Origin: Ramazzottius varieornatus
Lineage: Eukaryota; Tardigrada; Eutardigrada; Parachela; Ramazzottiidae
Assembly (NCBI GenBank): GCA_001949185.1
Contig: BDGG01000002.1
Location: 1,651,807-1,715,806 of the forward strand
Direction of reading: 5' to 3'
Length of the DNA stretch: 64,000 nt
Positions 23,584-34,467 of the stretch are shown one piece after another. The notes beneath the pieces are model-generated. The model was not told where the DNA came from. It saw only the letters and a program-made list of their open reading frames with translations, and searched no databases. How positions within the stretch are numbered: position 1 is the stretch's first letter; each line of letters opens with the position of its first letter. A program made the position numbers and the translations under genes.

Positions 23584-25165
23584 GAAGAAGCGCTCGGGTC
23601 TTCCTCTCTTTGTAACCGAACTCGATGCTTCACTTCCTCCGCCTGGCCAGATTCACTGGTCGGCATTTCATTACGTTCTTATAAGTACATGATCTTCATG
23701 TTATCTTCTGCCTATAATTATGTTCTCTAGGGTTTTTATCCAGTTGTAAGGTACTAATGTAGTGTGTTTCGTCTTCAGCGTGCCGCCGGTGTATGTGGGG
23801 GTATTGGGTCGTTTTTCGTGTTGTTATAGCTTTGTGGACGTGGGCCGATTAGTTTTCTTCACACTTCTGCCAAGCTCGTTGACTGGAACTTAGTACATCT
23901 CCTTTTTATTGTGTTATTTTGTTTCGCCTGGATACCTGTAAAAGGCCGGAAGGACGATTGTTTTCGGACATCCGATAGTCTGTCAGAGGCAACTAAAACG
24001 GGAAGACCCCGCGGCCGTATCCCTTTCAGTCCAGGCAGGTCACAACACAGCCTCACAGCCATGTTGTTCCGCTTGTCCATACTTATACCGCTTATTCCGG
24101 TACATATGGGGACGATACTCCTTACAGTCCCAATCATTCCGCATATTCACATCGCATCATAAACGCACTGGTGCAACTAAGGTAGCACCGAGAAAGCCCG
24201 AATCCCTGATTTGTCCACTTATTGCTACGTCATCTTCTTTGTAACCAGCTTGCTGAACGAGTGAGACTAGACCCGAGCCACTTTTTCCTCCCACTCCGCG
24301 GTTGTTTTCTTTACCTTCTTTTACCAATTCTTCGCAGGTTGGACAGCGGGAGCTTCCGGCCGCTCTGGGAAATTTGTACAGTAACTGAACACAAATCTGG
24401 TCGTTTAATTGGTTGCAATTGGTGAGATGAACGCAAACCCATTCAGTTGAGAAGGCTTCTTTTTCACTCCGCCTAGTGGTCGAGATTCATTTCAGTGACT
24501 TGGCCGTCGCACTGCAGTTTGATACCTGTGAAGCTACAGTCCATTGCAGTCAGCGGTTGTCAGAGTACAGAACGATATGAACAGTCCCTCAACAAAACAG
24601 GAAGGCGGCAAAGTGCGCTACGGGTTGGCCACGGTCACAGCGTCCACTCACAGCGGTATCCCAGCTGGGCGCCATCATGACAGAACATCACTTCAGCATC
24701 TCACAGGCAAGTCTGATGTTGTGTTGCAAAGGCTTTTATCAAACTGGTGTGTGTGTGTGTGTGTGTGTGTGTTTTGCACGTATGATCTGGCGATAGATTG
24801 AAATGTCTGGTTCTCTCGTTTTGGGTTTTACTGATTGCTTTTTACTTTTAGGGTGCATTAAGAGGCTAAGAGAGATACGACTACGTATAATGGGACGCGA
24901 ATACAGTATAATGGGACTCGCATTCAATTATGACTTGGCCGAGGGCGTCGCAAATCTTGGTCTGTGCTCGAATCAGATCTGATGCCGTGTCTCCACCTTT
25001 CCAATACGACCGTGTTGCACAGCCATGAGACTAGAGCCCAACTGACAAGCTATCAATCACAGGCTTCACAGCGACATGAGTACGACAACGAAAGAAGGAG
25101 AAAGTTGACAACAAATAACCCAGCTTATGTTCCACTCATCGTTGTGATTTGATCTGTCAGTAGTA
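23584..25165. other. Intergenic with a (GT)n microsatellite
   Basis: 3' flank of the BEN gene. A GT dinucleotide run lies at about 24747-24772. A possible coding exon at 24577-24709 was not accepted. Confidence 0.5.
24747..24772. repeat. (GT)n microsatellite
   Basis: Thirteen or so GT dinucleotides in a row. Confidence 0.9.
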
Positions 25166-26122
25166 TCAATAGTAGGAGGCTTTGTACGGTTGCGGACTCG
25201 GCAATCCGTAAGCGTCAAGGATATGCACATCCGTGTAATCAACGCGCAGGAAGTCCCGAAAGACCGTAGCCAGCTCCACGGTCACCTTGTTGCATTCGTA
25301 GTGAGCGTCGTTGGTGGCAACGATCTGCTGCATCCGCTGAATGTTTTGGGCAATCCTGACAAGCGGCTGCGAGAAAAAACGGTCCATAAGTACGCCACAC
25401 CAACTTTTTTCTTCTAGCGCAGCGATGCTCACCTGAAGATATCGCTCAAAAGTGGGTTATATATTACCTTCGCTCGTAAGGGACCCTCCATGGGCAGTTC
25501 CTGGAATGACGACATTGCGCTGGGAGATGAAGTATTCCTGGATGGCGACTATGGCGCGGGCATTTGCCAGACACTCCTATGGCGAGCTGTTGTCGATCGA
25601 TCCATAAGCGATACCAATGTTGATTCCTTCCATCGGGGCGAAGGTCTTCAGGGCTTCCAGTGCGGGACTGGGTGGGCCGTAGCTGTATGAACCCATTTTT
25701 GCTGTCAGGGCCACGCCAAAGCTGCTTTGTCCGTGACTCTGAACGACGGCTTTGAACAGGGCTGGAAAAGATATCATGTCCGCAGTGTTGTACAGTACAC
25801 ATAACTACTCGTACGTACACGGTTCGAACGCCAAAACTGATGAGCTACTTGTTGCTCCGTTTCCCCATTAAATACAATCTGGTCAACTTCACGACCCAAA
25901 CCCGAGGTCACTGATGCAAGCTTCGAAAGCTGGCGAACGCTCTTGGCCGAGTATTCGCATGTACAGTAAGACCAATTTGAATACAGAGAGATTTGAATTA
26001 CCTTCGGCGGCTCGGCCAATGGTCACGTCAGTATTAGGACAAGCGTCGAGCGGAAGGGCGTAGTAGCCAGTGTTGTTATATCGATGATATTCAGACATTT
26101 GCCCATTCAGGTGCCAAATCAT
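25166..26122 (-). pseudogene. Broken paralogue of the orphan secreted protein
   Basis: Sister copy of the gene at 26770-27794, same strand and exon layout: exon 1 26122-26002 (ACPNTDVTIGRAAEG), exon 2 25761-25468, exon 3 about 25432-25166. Exon 2 has a TAG at 25577-25579 exactly where the intact copy has the first Gln of SPQQCLDIARA. The coding match continues beyond it (ECLANARAIVAIQEYFISQR), so the stop is a nonsense mutation. The exon 2/3 junction does not keep the frame of the homologous exon 3 (IVATNDAHYECNKVTVEL, YTDVHILDAYGL). No signal peptide was found at the start. It is most likely a recent pseudogene from tandem duplication; a sequencing error would need two independent faults. 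Confidence 0.7.
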
Positions 26123-26769
26123 GCACAGTGACCAACAAGCTCATGCTCCTATACAAGCCCAGTTTTGACTTGGCAGCAAGTGCGAGAACACCGGTACAAA
26201 CAAATAACCTGTGTAGAACTGGCGATGTACAGTAATCCACGATATACTGCAAAAGTCAGGTATGGTGGCGACTTCGCGGATAAGCTTGACAGGAGTAAAG
26301 GATGACGGCATGGTTCTGCGATGGATGATAAACGGTCATTAGACAATTTTTTATGTGCGATCTCATCTTACTCGCTTCTTCGGTGGCGGCTTCTTCAGCC
26401 TCATCGATCAGCAAGAATATACATTTACCGTATTCGAGTGTCCACAAGCATTACCACAAGCATCGTAGCTGGATTGATTTTGTGGCACAGTTTCACAAAT
26501 TTTGTGCAGCGTAGTTTAACCACACTTTACAAAAGGTTTCTGTTGTCCGAAGCAAATCCAACTTCAAGAACGTGACCAGTACAGCTACTTGCTTTAATCA
26601 TGAGGTCGAAAGTCGATCGCGTGTTGGTTGATACCAGAAAGAATGAAACATGCAATATGCAAGTTACAACTCGGCATACGAAAACACAGAGTGACTAAAT
26701 GACTATCATGAAAGAATGGCAGTCCCACTTGTTACTGTAATGATTCTGTGGAAAAAAAGGTGGTTGCGC

Positions 26770-27794
26770 TCAATGATAATAAGCACTGTACTGCTGCGCG
26801 TCAATCAACCCATAAGCGTCCAGGACTTCGGCGTCGGTGTAGTCGAGTCGGTGGAGGTTCCAGAAGATCTGGCCCAACTGCAGCGACACCTGGACGCATT
26901 CGTGGCCATCGTCGTTGGTGGCAACGACACGCTGGATGTCTTCGTTACGTTGGACAAGGTTGATCAGCAGGCTCAGATAAGGTCCGGGGTTGCTGTTGTA
27001 CCAGATAGCGGAGTCGGTTTGGCGAGCCACGAACAGCGCTTGGCCTCTCCGTTTAACCAAACACTGCAGAGCATCTGGAAGAAAAAAACCCGTTCGTTAG
27101 GTTCATGGTTCACTCGACGCAGTACGATAACACAAACACATCACCTTCTCCAGTAAGCTCGTCCTGGTAAGGGAGACCCGGAATAATGTTGTTACGCTGG
27201 GAGACGAAAAAGCTCTGGATGTCGACTACAGCGCGGGCGATGTCCAGACACTGCTGAGGCGAGCCGATGTCGATCAGCCCATATGCAGCGCCCAAGTATA
27301 TTCCTCTGATTCGGGCGGAGGTCCTTATGGCTTCCAGGGCAGGACTGGGTGGGCCATAGCTGTACAAACCCATGTTGGCTTTGGCCACCCGCGCAACACC
27401 AAAGCCGCTCTGTCCGTGGGCTTGGACCACAGCTTTGAAGAGGTCTACAAACACACGAAGCAAACTCTAGGCACAAGCATCGAGACGATGCTACAATGGT
27501 CTGAGCCTGGCCACTTCAGGTCATTGTTTCGAAGGTTAAAATGTGTGCTTTAGAAATTTAGTGCGTTATATTGGTTAATTTAGGTCGACAAATGATAAAG
27601 CAGAGTCCGATACCTTCGCCGGCCAAACCAGCGGTGACATCGATGTTGGGGCAGGCGTCGTCTGGAGGTGCGTAGATGGCGCTGTACTCGTCTGGCTGCA
27701 GATAGGAAGAGTATCCGTACGGCTGAGCCTGGACGATCAGACTCAAGCTGACCCACAGGAAGATCGGGAAGATCAAGGTTGTGGAAAGTCCCAT
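26770..27794 (-). CDS. Orphan secreted helical protein
   Basis: No recognised family. Exons 27794-27614, 27444-27145 and 27074-26770; 786 nt, 261 aa, both introns phase 1. The N-terminus is a clear signal peptide (FPIFLWVSLSLIVQAQ), followed by a Tyr/Pro-rich linker (PYGYSSYLQPDEYSAIYAP) and one long, probably alpha-helical domain containing VVQAHGQSGFGVARVA, YGPPSPALEAIRTSARIRG, AARAVVDIQSFFVSQRN-like and RVVATNDDGHECVQVSLQLG segments, then a Tyr-rich tail (QQYSAYYH). About four cysteines after the leader could pair. The role is unknown; secretion is the only firm inference. Adjacent to a broken tandem copy, so the family is duplicating. Segments of the two copies match closely, with the pattern GLYSYGPPSPALEA/GSYSYGPPSPALEA. 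Confidence 0.75.
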
Positions 27795-29256
27795 CTTGTG
27801 ATCGGCAAGCGGCCTGTGACAACACGATGGAATTGTGTCGGCTGCGGAACGCGGCTGTCGAACAACTTGCCGGAAAGCCGATGCCTCTGGTTATTACAAT
27901 GGACATTGCATGGTGAGTTCTTGTCCCGATGGGTGATAAGCCGCCTTGTCTCCATTTTTTCATATTGCAAACCTTATCGGTTCTCGCGATCTTTTGCAGG
28001 AATATCCCTTCTGCAACGAGCGCGGGTTTTTTTCCGCAGCAGACAGAACACATAAAGGCCTTTGCTGGTATATTATTCGACTCAAAAGGGCTGATGCACG
28101 GGTGTACTCTAAACCTGACTGTTGGAAACGGGCGTGACGCTGTGCTGCAGCATGTACGATTCAGCCAATGAGAATCATCGTTTGATGTATGCGCAGATTT
28201 CATTTGCTGGTTCCATCCATCACCTGTTTTTAACGGTCAACTTTGTCGCACACCAGTACCTGCTTTATCACTCGCTGTTGCTGGCAAGGCTTTGTAGCGG
28301 AGATTAGAGATTCTTTTGCCGGTTTTGCCCAAAGAAGCCGAAAACTGACACGCCATTCGAATGTAACTTTGGTAGACCGGTAATAACATGTCAAGTTTCT
28401 TCTTGCCTGCGGTATTACTGGAATGAAGTTCGCCGCGTCACAGCGGAAACCCGCTTACGTGTGCTCTTGGCAAATGAATGTTGGCCTATCGCCATTCGCA
28501 CACGTGCCCTCTACAGTTAGCTCGGTCAGCCATAGGTCAGGCTCGCGGATATTATACATACATCCGATTCGCCAATGTTTTTTTGGACGCGATACTTTTC
28601 GAGTAAGTGATCCATACTGGGGTTCTGGACCACATTATTGTTCTACACTACAGCAAACAAAATGCTAGCCCACACCATATTACAGGATTTTGATGAATAA
28701 GTGAGTCTCGCAGCGATATCGAGACTTCCTTTTCGACTAATGTTGCCATTAAGATCTCGTTGCATTTCTCTGCTGCATATCATTCTATACTCCAGCAGGG
28801 CTATATCATAATACCGCTCAACTCCGCTTCTTCTTGTCTCGCTTATTGTCCGCCTTAGACAACACGTAAATATCAGAAATGCATCACGAGAATTATTTCG
28901 ACTAGTTAGATCACATTACCCGACAGATAATTACAGAGCCGGAAAGAATGCTCAACTTTCGACGATGGTATGTGGTGAAAACGCCAAATTTGCTCAAGGG
29001 ATAAGCAAATATCGAAGGTGCGTTGAAGTTGCGTATATGGTAGAATACCCTATACCTGCGAATCCAGTGTGATGCACGTTTCAAGGGTCCTCTAACTGAA
29101 AACAGATCAAGTTAACACACGTTTTCTCGACATTGGTATAAATTTGTCGGTCTATTCTCACAGACATTTGTTTCTCATTGGTTTACTGTCAATGTCCAGA
29201 AATATGATTTAATAATTCAAAATCCGGGACCTGCGCTTTTTCTTGAAGCAAGAAGC
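27795..29256. other. Intergenic
   Basis: No supported gene. Long open frames near 27580-28203 are shadows of exon 1 of the neighbouring gene. Confidence 0.5.
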
Positions 29257-32088
29257 ATGAATGTATGGATGCAGCAGAAAGCCATGTATCCCAACGTTGC
29301 CGCGGCTTATATTGGTGTGGCTCAAGTTATCCAGTTCGTCGCGCTGGTAGTATGCCAGCTGGACGCAAGAGTGTTCGGACAGAAGGAAGTGGAAGTGGTG
29401 ACCATGGGCCTTGTGACCAACGCCACCACCTTTTCCCTCCATTACTTGGGTCCGGCTTTGGACCTGGCTGCGGCCCGGTTTCGAACTGATCACGGTCAGC
29501 GTTTCAATCTAACGCATACTTACATTATCGATCCCAGCCTGACGATCTGCCCTGAACTTACAAGCCAGACAAGCTTCCTGGTATCCGAGTGGTATTACAA
29601 GAAACGAAGAAAAGCTGACGTCTACGCCTTCATTCTACCAAGTAAGAGTTACTTTGATTTATCTGACGCGCGACATTTACCGGCCTCGACATCAGCGTTG
29701 CATGATCTGTTTTCATAGTGTGCACAGAGTTCGGTGAGCTGAATCGCTTACTGGCCAGCTGGGATATCCTCATGATTACAACGTTAGTCTCGCAACGTAT
29801 CCTCGCCGTACGAAATTTGTTATTCCGTTCGTCCCCTTCAATTATAGGGCCGTGGATGATCCATCCTTGCGCAACAAATTGGTGACTCCTACCGCGCTGA
29901 CTACTGCTCCAACGTCTTTCGTGTCGCTATTGGGCATGTATGTGGCTACGCTGGCGCATTTCAACTGGACTACGGTGGTCATTGTGCACGACCAAAGTGC
30001 CAACAGTGGATTCTTTCCCATTACCGATCAACTGATGCCTCTTTTGCGTGAGCGTGGATGGCAAGTTACCTTATTCCGAGTGACCTCCAAAAAATCGATG
30101 AACTTCACTCAAGAACTGGAGAGGTTTCGTTCCATTAGCCGAGGTTTGTACGACTAGACAACAATTTCAAAAAATCGCACCGTAACAAATGTTATCACCA
30201 TAAAATAGAAACTCTGATGAAAGGTATTTGAAACATTTTATCACTTTAGTGCTGCTGTTTGTCGGACACGCCCAGCCATTTCGACAATTAGTGGTATGCG
30301 TTACTGGAACGAGCTTCATTTCCGCTCAGTTTAACAATTGTATTATGACTTAATGTTTTCTCTCTCAAGATCCAGGCAAAGCTTCTAGGTTTATGCACCG
30401 GCCAATACGTAAGTAATTTCAATTTAACGGTTCTATAAGCTACACACCATCTCTTTGCCGTGATCGATATACCTAATTGCAGGTTTATATCGTCGTCAGC
30501 GTCTTCAAGTCCAAAGCTCTCGGGGACCTGACATGGAAATACGGAGATGAGTACGACGAGATAGCCAGAGAAGCCTTCCGTTCGGTAATGATCGTCGGTC
30601 CGGATGCTTCCATCTACGCTCTGTCCAACTGGACAACGACCAAGGCATTAAGCACCGGCTACGTTTCAGCCCTTGACCGGGCATACCCGGCTGCTGATCC
30701 GGTTAGAAGCGCTGGACTTTAACGCTTAGCGGTGCGAGTTTGCAAAGATTTCTGCTGTTGTAGCTACTGGCACTCATATCGGCGGCTATGGAAGCCTTCC
30801 TGGTCCTTGGACAAGTTTTAGAGGAAGCCCTGAGCGATGATGACACAGCGGAGAACTTCAAAGGGCGGAATCTGGCCAAACGGTTTCTGGACCGTCGGTA
30901 CGACCTGGGTTTTACCGAGGTTACACTCGACGAGTTTGGACAGCGATTAATCCACGAAGAGCTTTCCGACTTGGATCCTGTCACCGGAGAATTCAGGGTA
31001 TGTGCTGAGAGTATGTGTTGGAACCTAATTGAGTACTAACGATAGATTCTGGGCAACTAAACGACTGAGTGGCACTTTGAGCGGTTAAGCCACGTAACAA
31101 CGGAAGTACCTTGCGGCCACGCAAACTTGTTCGATCTGTCTTATCAGACTTGTTCGAAAAATCAGCGTCGATTTCTTTTGTCTAACCCTTCATATGAAAA
31201 CGAAGGCTCGTTTTGCGGACCACGAAAATTCGTCGAAAGGAGATTTCTTCCAGTAGGTCAGGGTATGCTTGCTGACTTTTAGTACTCGTAGAGTATATGC
31301 GGATACTGATCGGAACAAATCGCAACAAACCTGTTCCAGAATTTGAAATTCTGTTTGAATTTAGGTCGATTAGTCTCGGACAGACTATAGTTTTCCAAAC
31401 GCTAATTTTGATTCCACAACCTTCTGCATGAGCGGCTTGGTTCAGTAGTGAAAGATCAGTTTTCTAGATATACACTTCGTTCTGGAAAATAAAGAAAAAA
31501 TACAGTGTTTGCGCCACTCCCAGTGTTGCCGTGTTAAAATTTTGTATCGGAGTTCTAGATGTTATCATCAGAGCTTAGACATCTTGTTAATTTCTGGAAG
31601 AAGAATATCGAGTCTACATGTATCTCTCAAATTCCTCGTTGTCCGTCCAACTAGCTCCAGAGAACACAATGAATTTCGTTACTTGGCCGCACTGCATGTC
31701 AGTATTCGATGGGCCGTCCGTAAATTGTTCTTCACAGGCCGTACTTCGGATGCAATTTATCAGACCCAAAAGTGTGATTAAGTTAGCCAATATCGACTGG
31801 GCTGGACCTACCAACTCGTCCAACGCGATCCCCCTAAGCGAGCCGCTGTGTGGGTTCCTGGACGATCGGGGACCATGTGCCCAGCGTCCGTCGCTCCTGT
31901 TGAAGCCGCCGGAGCTAGGCGCACTGCTGACAGTGCTTGGAGCAGCCTTGGTGTGTCTTTGCCTTGCCTTTCCTCACTACAGGTATTCCAGTTCATTTGC
32001 TGTCTATGTCGCGTCTACTTCCGTTGGAGCTCAAAAACGGAATTCTTTCATAGTAAAAAATCTCATCTCGGCATTCTGCACTACTTGA
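29257..32088 (+). CDS. Natriuretic-peptide-type receptor without visible kinase or cyclase
   Basis: Single-pass receptor with an extracellular ANF-type (periplasmic-binding-protein-like) ligand domain. Exons: 29257-29641, 29719-29782, 29848-30143, 30250-30293, 30370-30408, 30483-30701, 30764-30997; phases agree, 427 codons. A last exon, about 31600-32088, carries the juxtamembrane Cys-rich region (LCGFLDDRGPC) and the membrane helix (LGALLTVLGAALVCLCLAF). The join between 30997 and about 31600 is unresolved: the last exon needs a phase-1 partner, so one exon or splice site is missing from this model. A signal peptide follows ATG 29257 or 29284. Family landmarks are SLHYLGPALDLAAARF, AHFNWTTVVIVHDQSANSG and DEYDEIAREAFRSV. 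After the helix only about 37 residues remain and no protein-kinase-like or guanylate-cyclase sequence follows, as in clearance receptors. A further 3' exon elsewhere cannot be excluded. Confidence 0.75.
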
Positions 32089-32331
32089 TCGCTGTTGCTG
32101 AGCTGGACTTTCGCAAGAGGACCGTCTCGAAAATGATCGCCGCTTGAAAAACTGTAGATCTACACATACGCCGGACATGGTCCTTTATTTTGGAAAAATC
32201 TGACGACTACAGTCCACTCCTTCGAGACCCGTACACTGTTCTTCCATTTCAATTTGCCACCAGTCAAACATTAACCGTACAGCTTGCCAAAACCGAAAGA
32301 AAGTGACGTCATAGTCTACGGACATATGATA

Positions 32332-32450
32332 TACTGTATGCTCTCCCGAAATTTACGTATGTCACTGACTCTCAAATCATTGGGGTCTTACCGTCTAGCT
32401 TTACACTCTGAATGGAGTGACGTACGTGAATTTCGGGAGAGTATACAGTA
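32332..32450. mobile_element. MITE, TACTGTA termini, copy 2
   Basis: Arms TACTGTATGCTCTCCCGAAA and TTTCGGGAGAGTATACAGTA bound about 119 bp and continue inward as TTACGTATGTCAC and GTGACGTACGTGAA. Confidence 0.75.
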
Positions 32451-32869
32451 CTGTAGATCGGCAGTAAGATTCCCATACGGTTTATGAAGCACTTTCTTGA
32501 TGCATTTTCCCGTATTTGAAACATTTCGAAGTAGATTTGTAGCTCAAAAAAACCATCGTAGAATTCTTTCGCCGGTTGAGAAAGCCGTCACATGTTTATA
32601 ACGCCACGTGCGAAACGAGCTGCAGTAAACCGCGGCACTTAGTCTGGGTGCCTTACCATTATCGGGGGGCGCTCTATTTGGACAGTTTCATTTTGATTCC
32701 GTTGATCGACCTCAGAAATGAGCGGTCAGTGCACCTGCATCCACAGTAGGTCGGATAGCATAAATTTCACCTGCATGAAACGCAAATGTCTGGCCTGTAA
32801 AGACAGTATCAAGGATTTTTTTAGGGAGTTCAAGGAATTTTTCAGATGGGACATGGTTATGCAGAACGC

Positions 32870-33350
32870 AGGACTCAGTCGGATGTTCGTTGACTTGTAA
32901 CATGGAGAAGCTCAAGACCTCCCCTGGCCGGTGAGCTGAGTGAGGCCTGTGGGGGGAGAGTGAAAAGCCAAGCCACAGCATTGAAACAGTAGATAACGGT
33001 TGGTGTATCGAAGTGGCGGAAGTGATAAAGGAAGACTACCGCGAGCGAACGCTGACGAGTCAAGGCGCAGTTGGCGTATAATCCGACACCGGCAGGAACC
33101 AGACCAAATAGCGTGTAGAACTTACAGAAAAGGTACAGTACCAGATAGAGTTGGTTGGAACGACGCATGATTTAAGAGCATCAGCGTAAGCGCAGTGAGG
33201 AATTAGGTGCGAACTGGAAGATTGTCGGATGAAGCGAAATGTTGTTACGGTGCGCATGATGATACAATTGAGCGCGATACCGATCACGTGGATCAATATG
33301 ATCAGGATAAAAGCTACATAAGCGGCGCTAGTGTACGGGCTTCCGTAAAC
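32870..33350 (-). pseudogene. Rhodopsin-type GPCR fragment, frameshifted
   Basis: On the minus strand an exon starts after an acceptor (caaggtttag|G at 33350). It encodes TM1 (AAYVAFILIILIHVIGIALN with the conserved Asn), a basic loop (TTFRFIRQSSSSHL) and a TM2-like segment with Asp (HCAYADALKS). The frame then shifts by one base near 33168 and continues as an extracellular loop and TM3 (CKFYTLFGLVPAGVGLYANC, then RQRSLAV) and TM4 (YCFNAVAWLFTLPP, conserved Trp). Cys3.25 to Arg3.50 spacing is correct, with QRS in place of DRY. After TM4 the frame is lost. The single-base shift and the truncation make a pseudogene likely; an assembly indel plus unseen introns is the alternative. Confidence 0.5.
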
Positions 33351-34467
33351 CTAAACCTTGTTTGCGACCGAGACCTTCAGATAACCTCTCCATGGCGCGA
33401 AGAATTTTGCAAACAACGGGGATCGCACCAGCGGCTCATCAATACGGTTGTACACTGACTACGCCATGTTTGACACAAGGCTTGTACCAAAACACAGGTG
33501 ACCCAAGTTAGCTGAACTACTAGCAGGTGCGAAGGGTCGATTGATTCATCGTAAATGAAAAGCCTTAGCCGAACTGATTAGCTTACCATATCTTTACCAA
33601 ATTCCCCATTTCTTTGTATCTGGTGTACTGTACAGGAAGCGCCAATATTGAACAATTCTAATCTTGGCGTCTCCTTCTCCAGCTTCACGAGATGATTTTT
33701 ATCTAATTTTAGCCAACCTCCTATCACCTATCCCAGGATGATCCAATCGGAAGGGGTCCACGCGATTACTTTAACCCTTACCGAAAACTGAAGTTGGAGT
33801 ATCCCCAATGCACAATCATCAAACGTGCAGCAAAATCAAAACGAATTTTTCACAAGAGTAAACACGCATCTGATACAGTGGGGCCATGCAAACTTTGTGC
33901 AACTTTTTCAGAAAGTTCGTTTGAGATCCAAACGAACACTGGAACTTTTCTCCATTATTGTCCGATAACCGGTGCAATCTTCTTTCAGAATATCACAAAA
34001 CATCCCTATTCTGAGTTCGACACTTTAATTTACGACTGGATAAGTCAGAGGACAGAACTCGAAAGCGGCGCACGAATAGATCTTTTTATTTATTCAGCAA
34101 AAGTACTTTTATTTTTCCCCCAACTCGTTTCATCGTTTTGGATGAAAACGCTAATGCAGGGTGATTGAGCATCTAAAACTACATTGAATGAACCAATTTT
34201 TTTTAAACTTTATTCAATGTGAGTGTGGCTGGATTTTAGTTTCGCCAAAAAAGTTGGCCTTTGCTCGGATCAGTAGCCGCACTTGACCTTCATCTTCTCA
34301 TCGCAGAACTAAACGCTGCATCGACAGACTCTTGGTTACAGTGTATATATGGTAGTCAGAAACGATGGCCGTCGAGCACAGACACTCTGAAAGTGATTTT
34401 TCACATGGCTTTAGAAACACGGTTGTAGAAAGTGTGAATGGCCGCACTGTAGCTTGGTATTGCTGCA
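33351..34467. other. Intergenic
   Basis: A plus-strand frame at 33794-34168 (124 codons, non-ATG start) has a CxxC but no splice or domain support. Otherwise nothing. Confidence 0.45.

Noticed and set aside
24577-24709. Possible exon (MNSPSTKQEGGKVRYGLA...) ending CTCACAG|gcaagt
   Set aside because: Composition looks coding, but the donor would be GC-type and no partner exon or homology was found.
27580-28203. Minus-strand frame of 207 codons
   Set aside because: Shadow frame over exon 1 and the upstream region of the secreted-protein gene; Arg/Ser/His-rich without a motif.
32718-32900. 60-codon cysteine-containing plus-strand frame
   Set aside because: Short, has an ATG, but no signal peptide and lies opposite the GPCR remnant.
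33794-34168. Plus-strand frame of 124 codons with a CxxC pair
   Set aside because: No ATG start, no splice signals in phase, and no recognisable motif.
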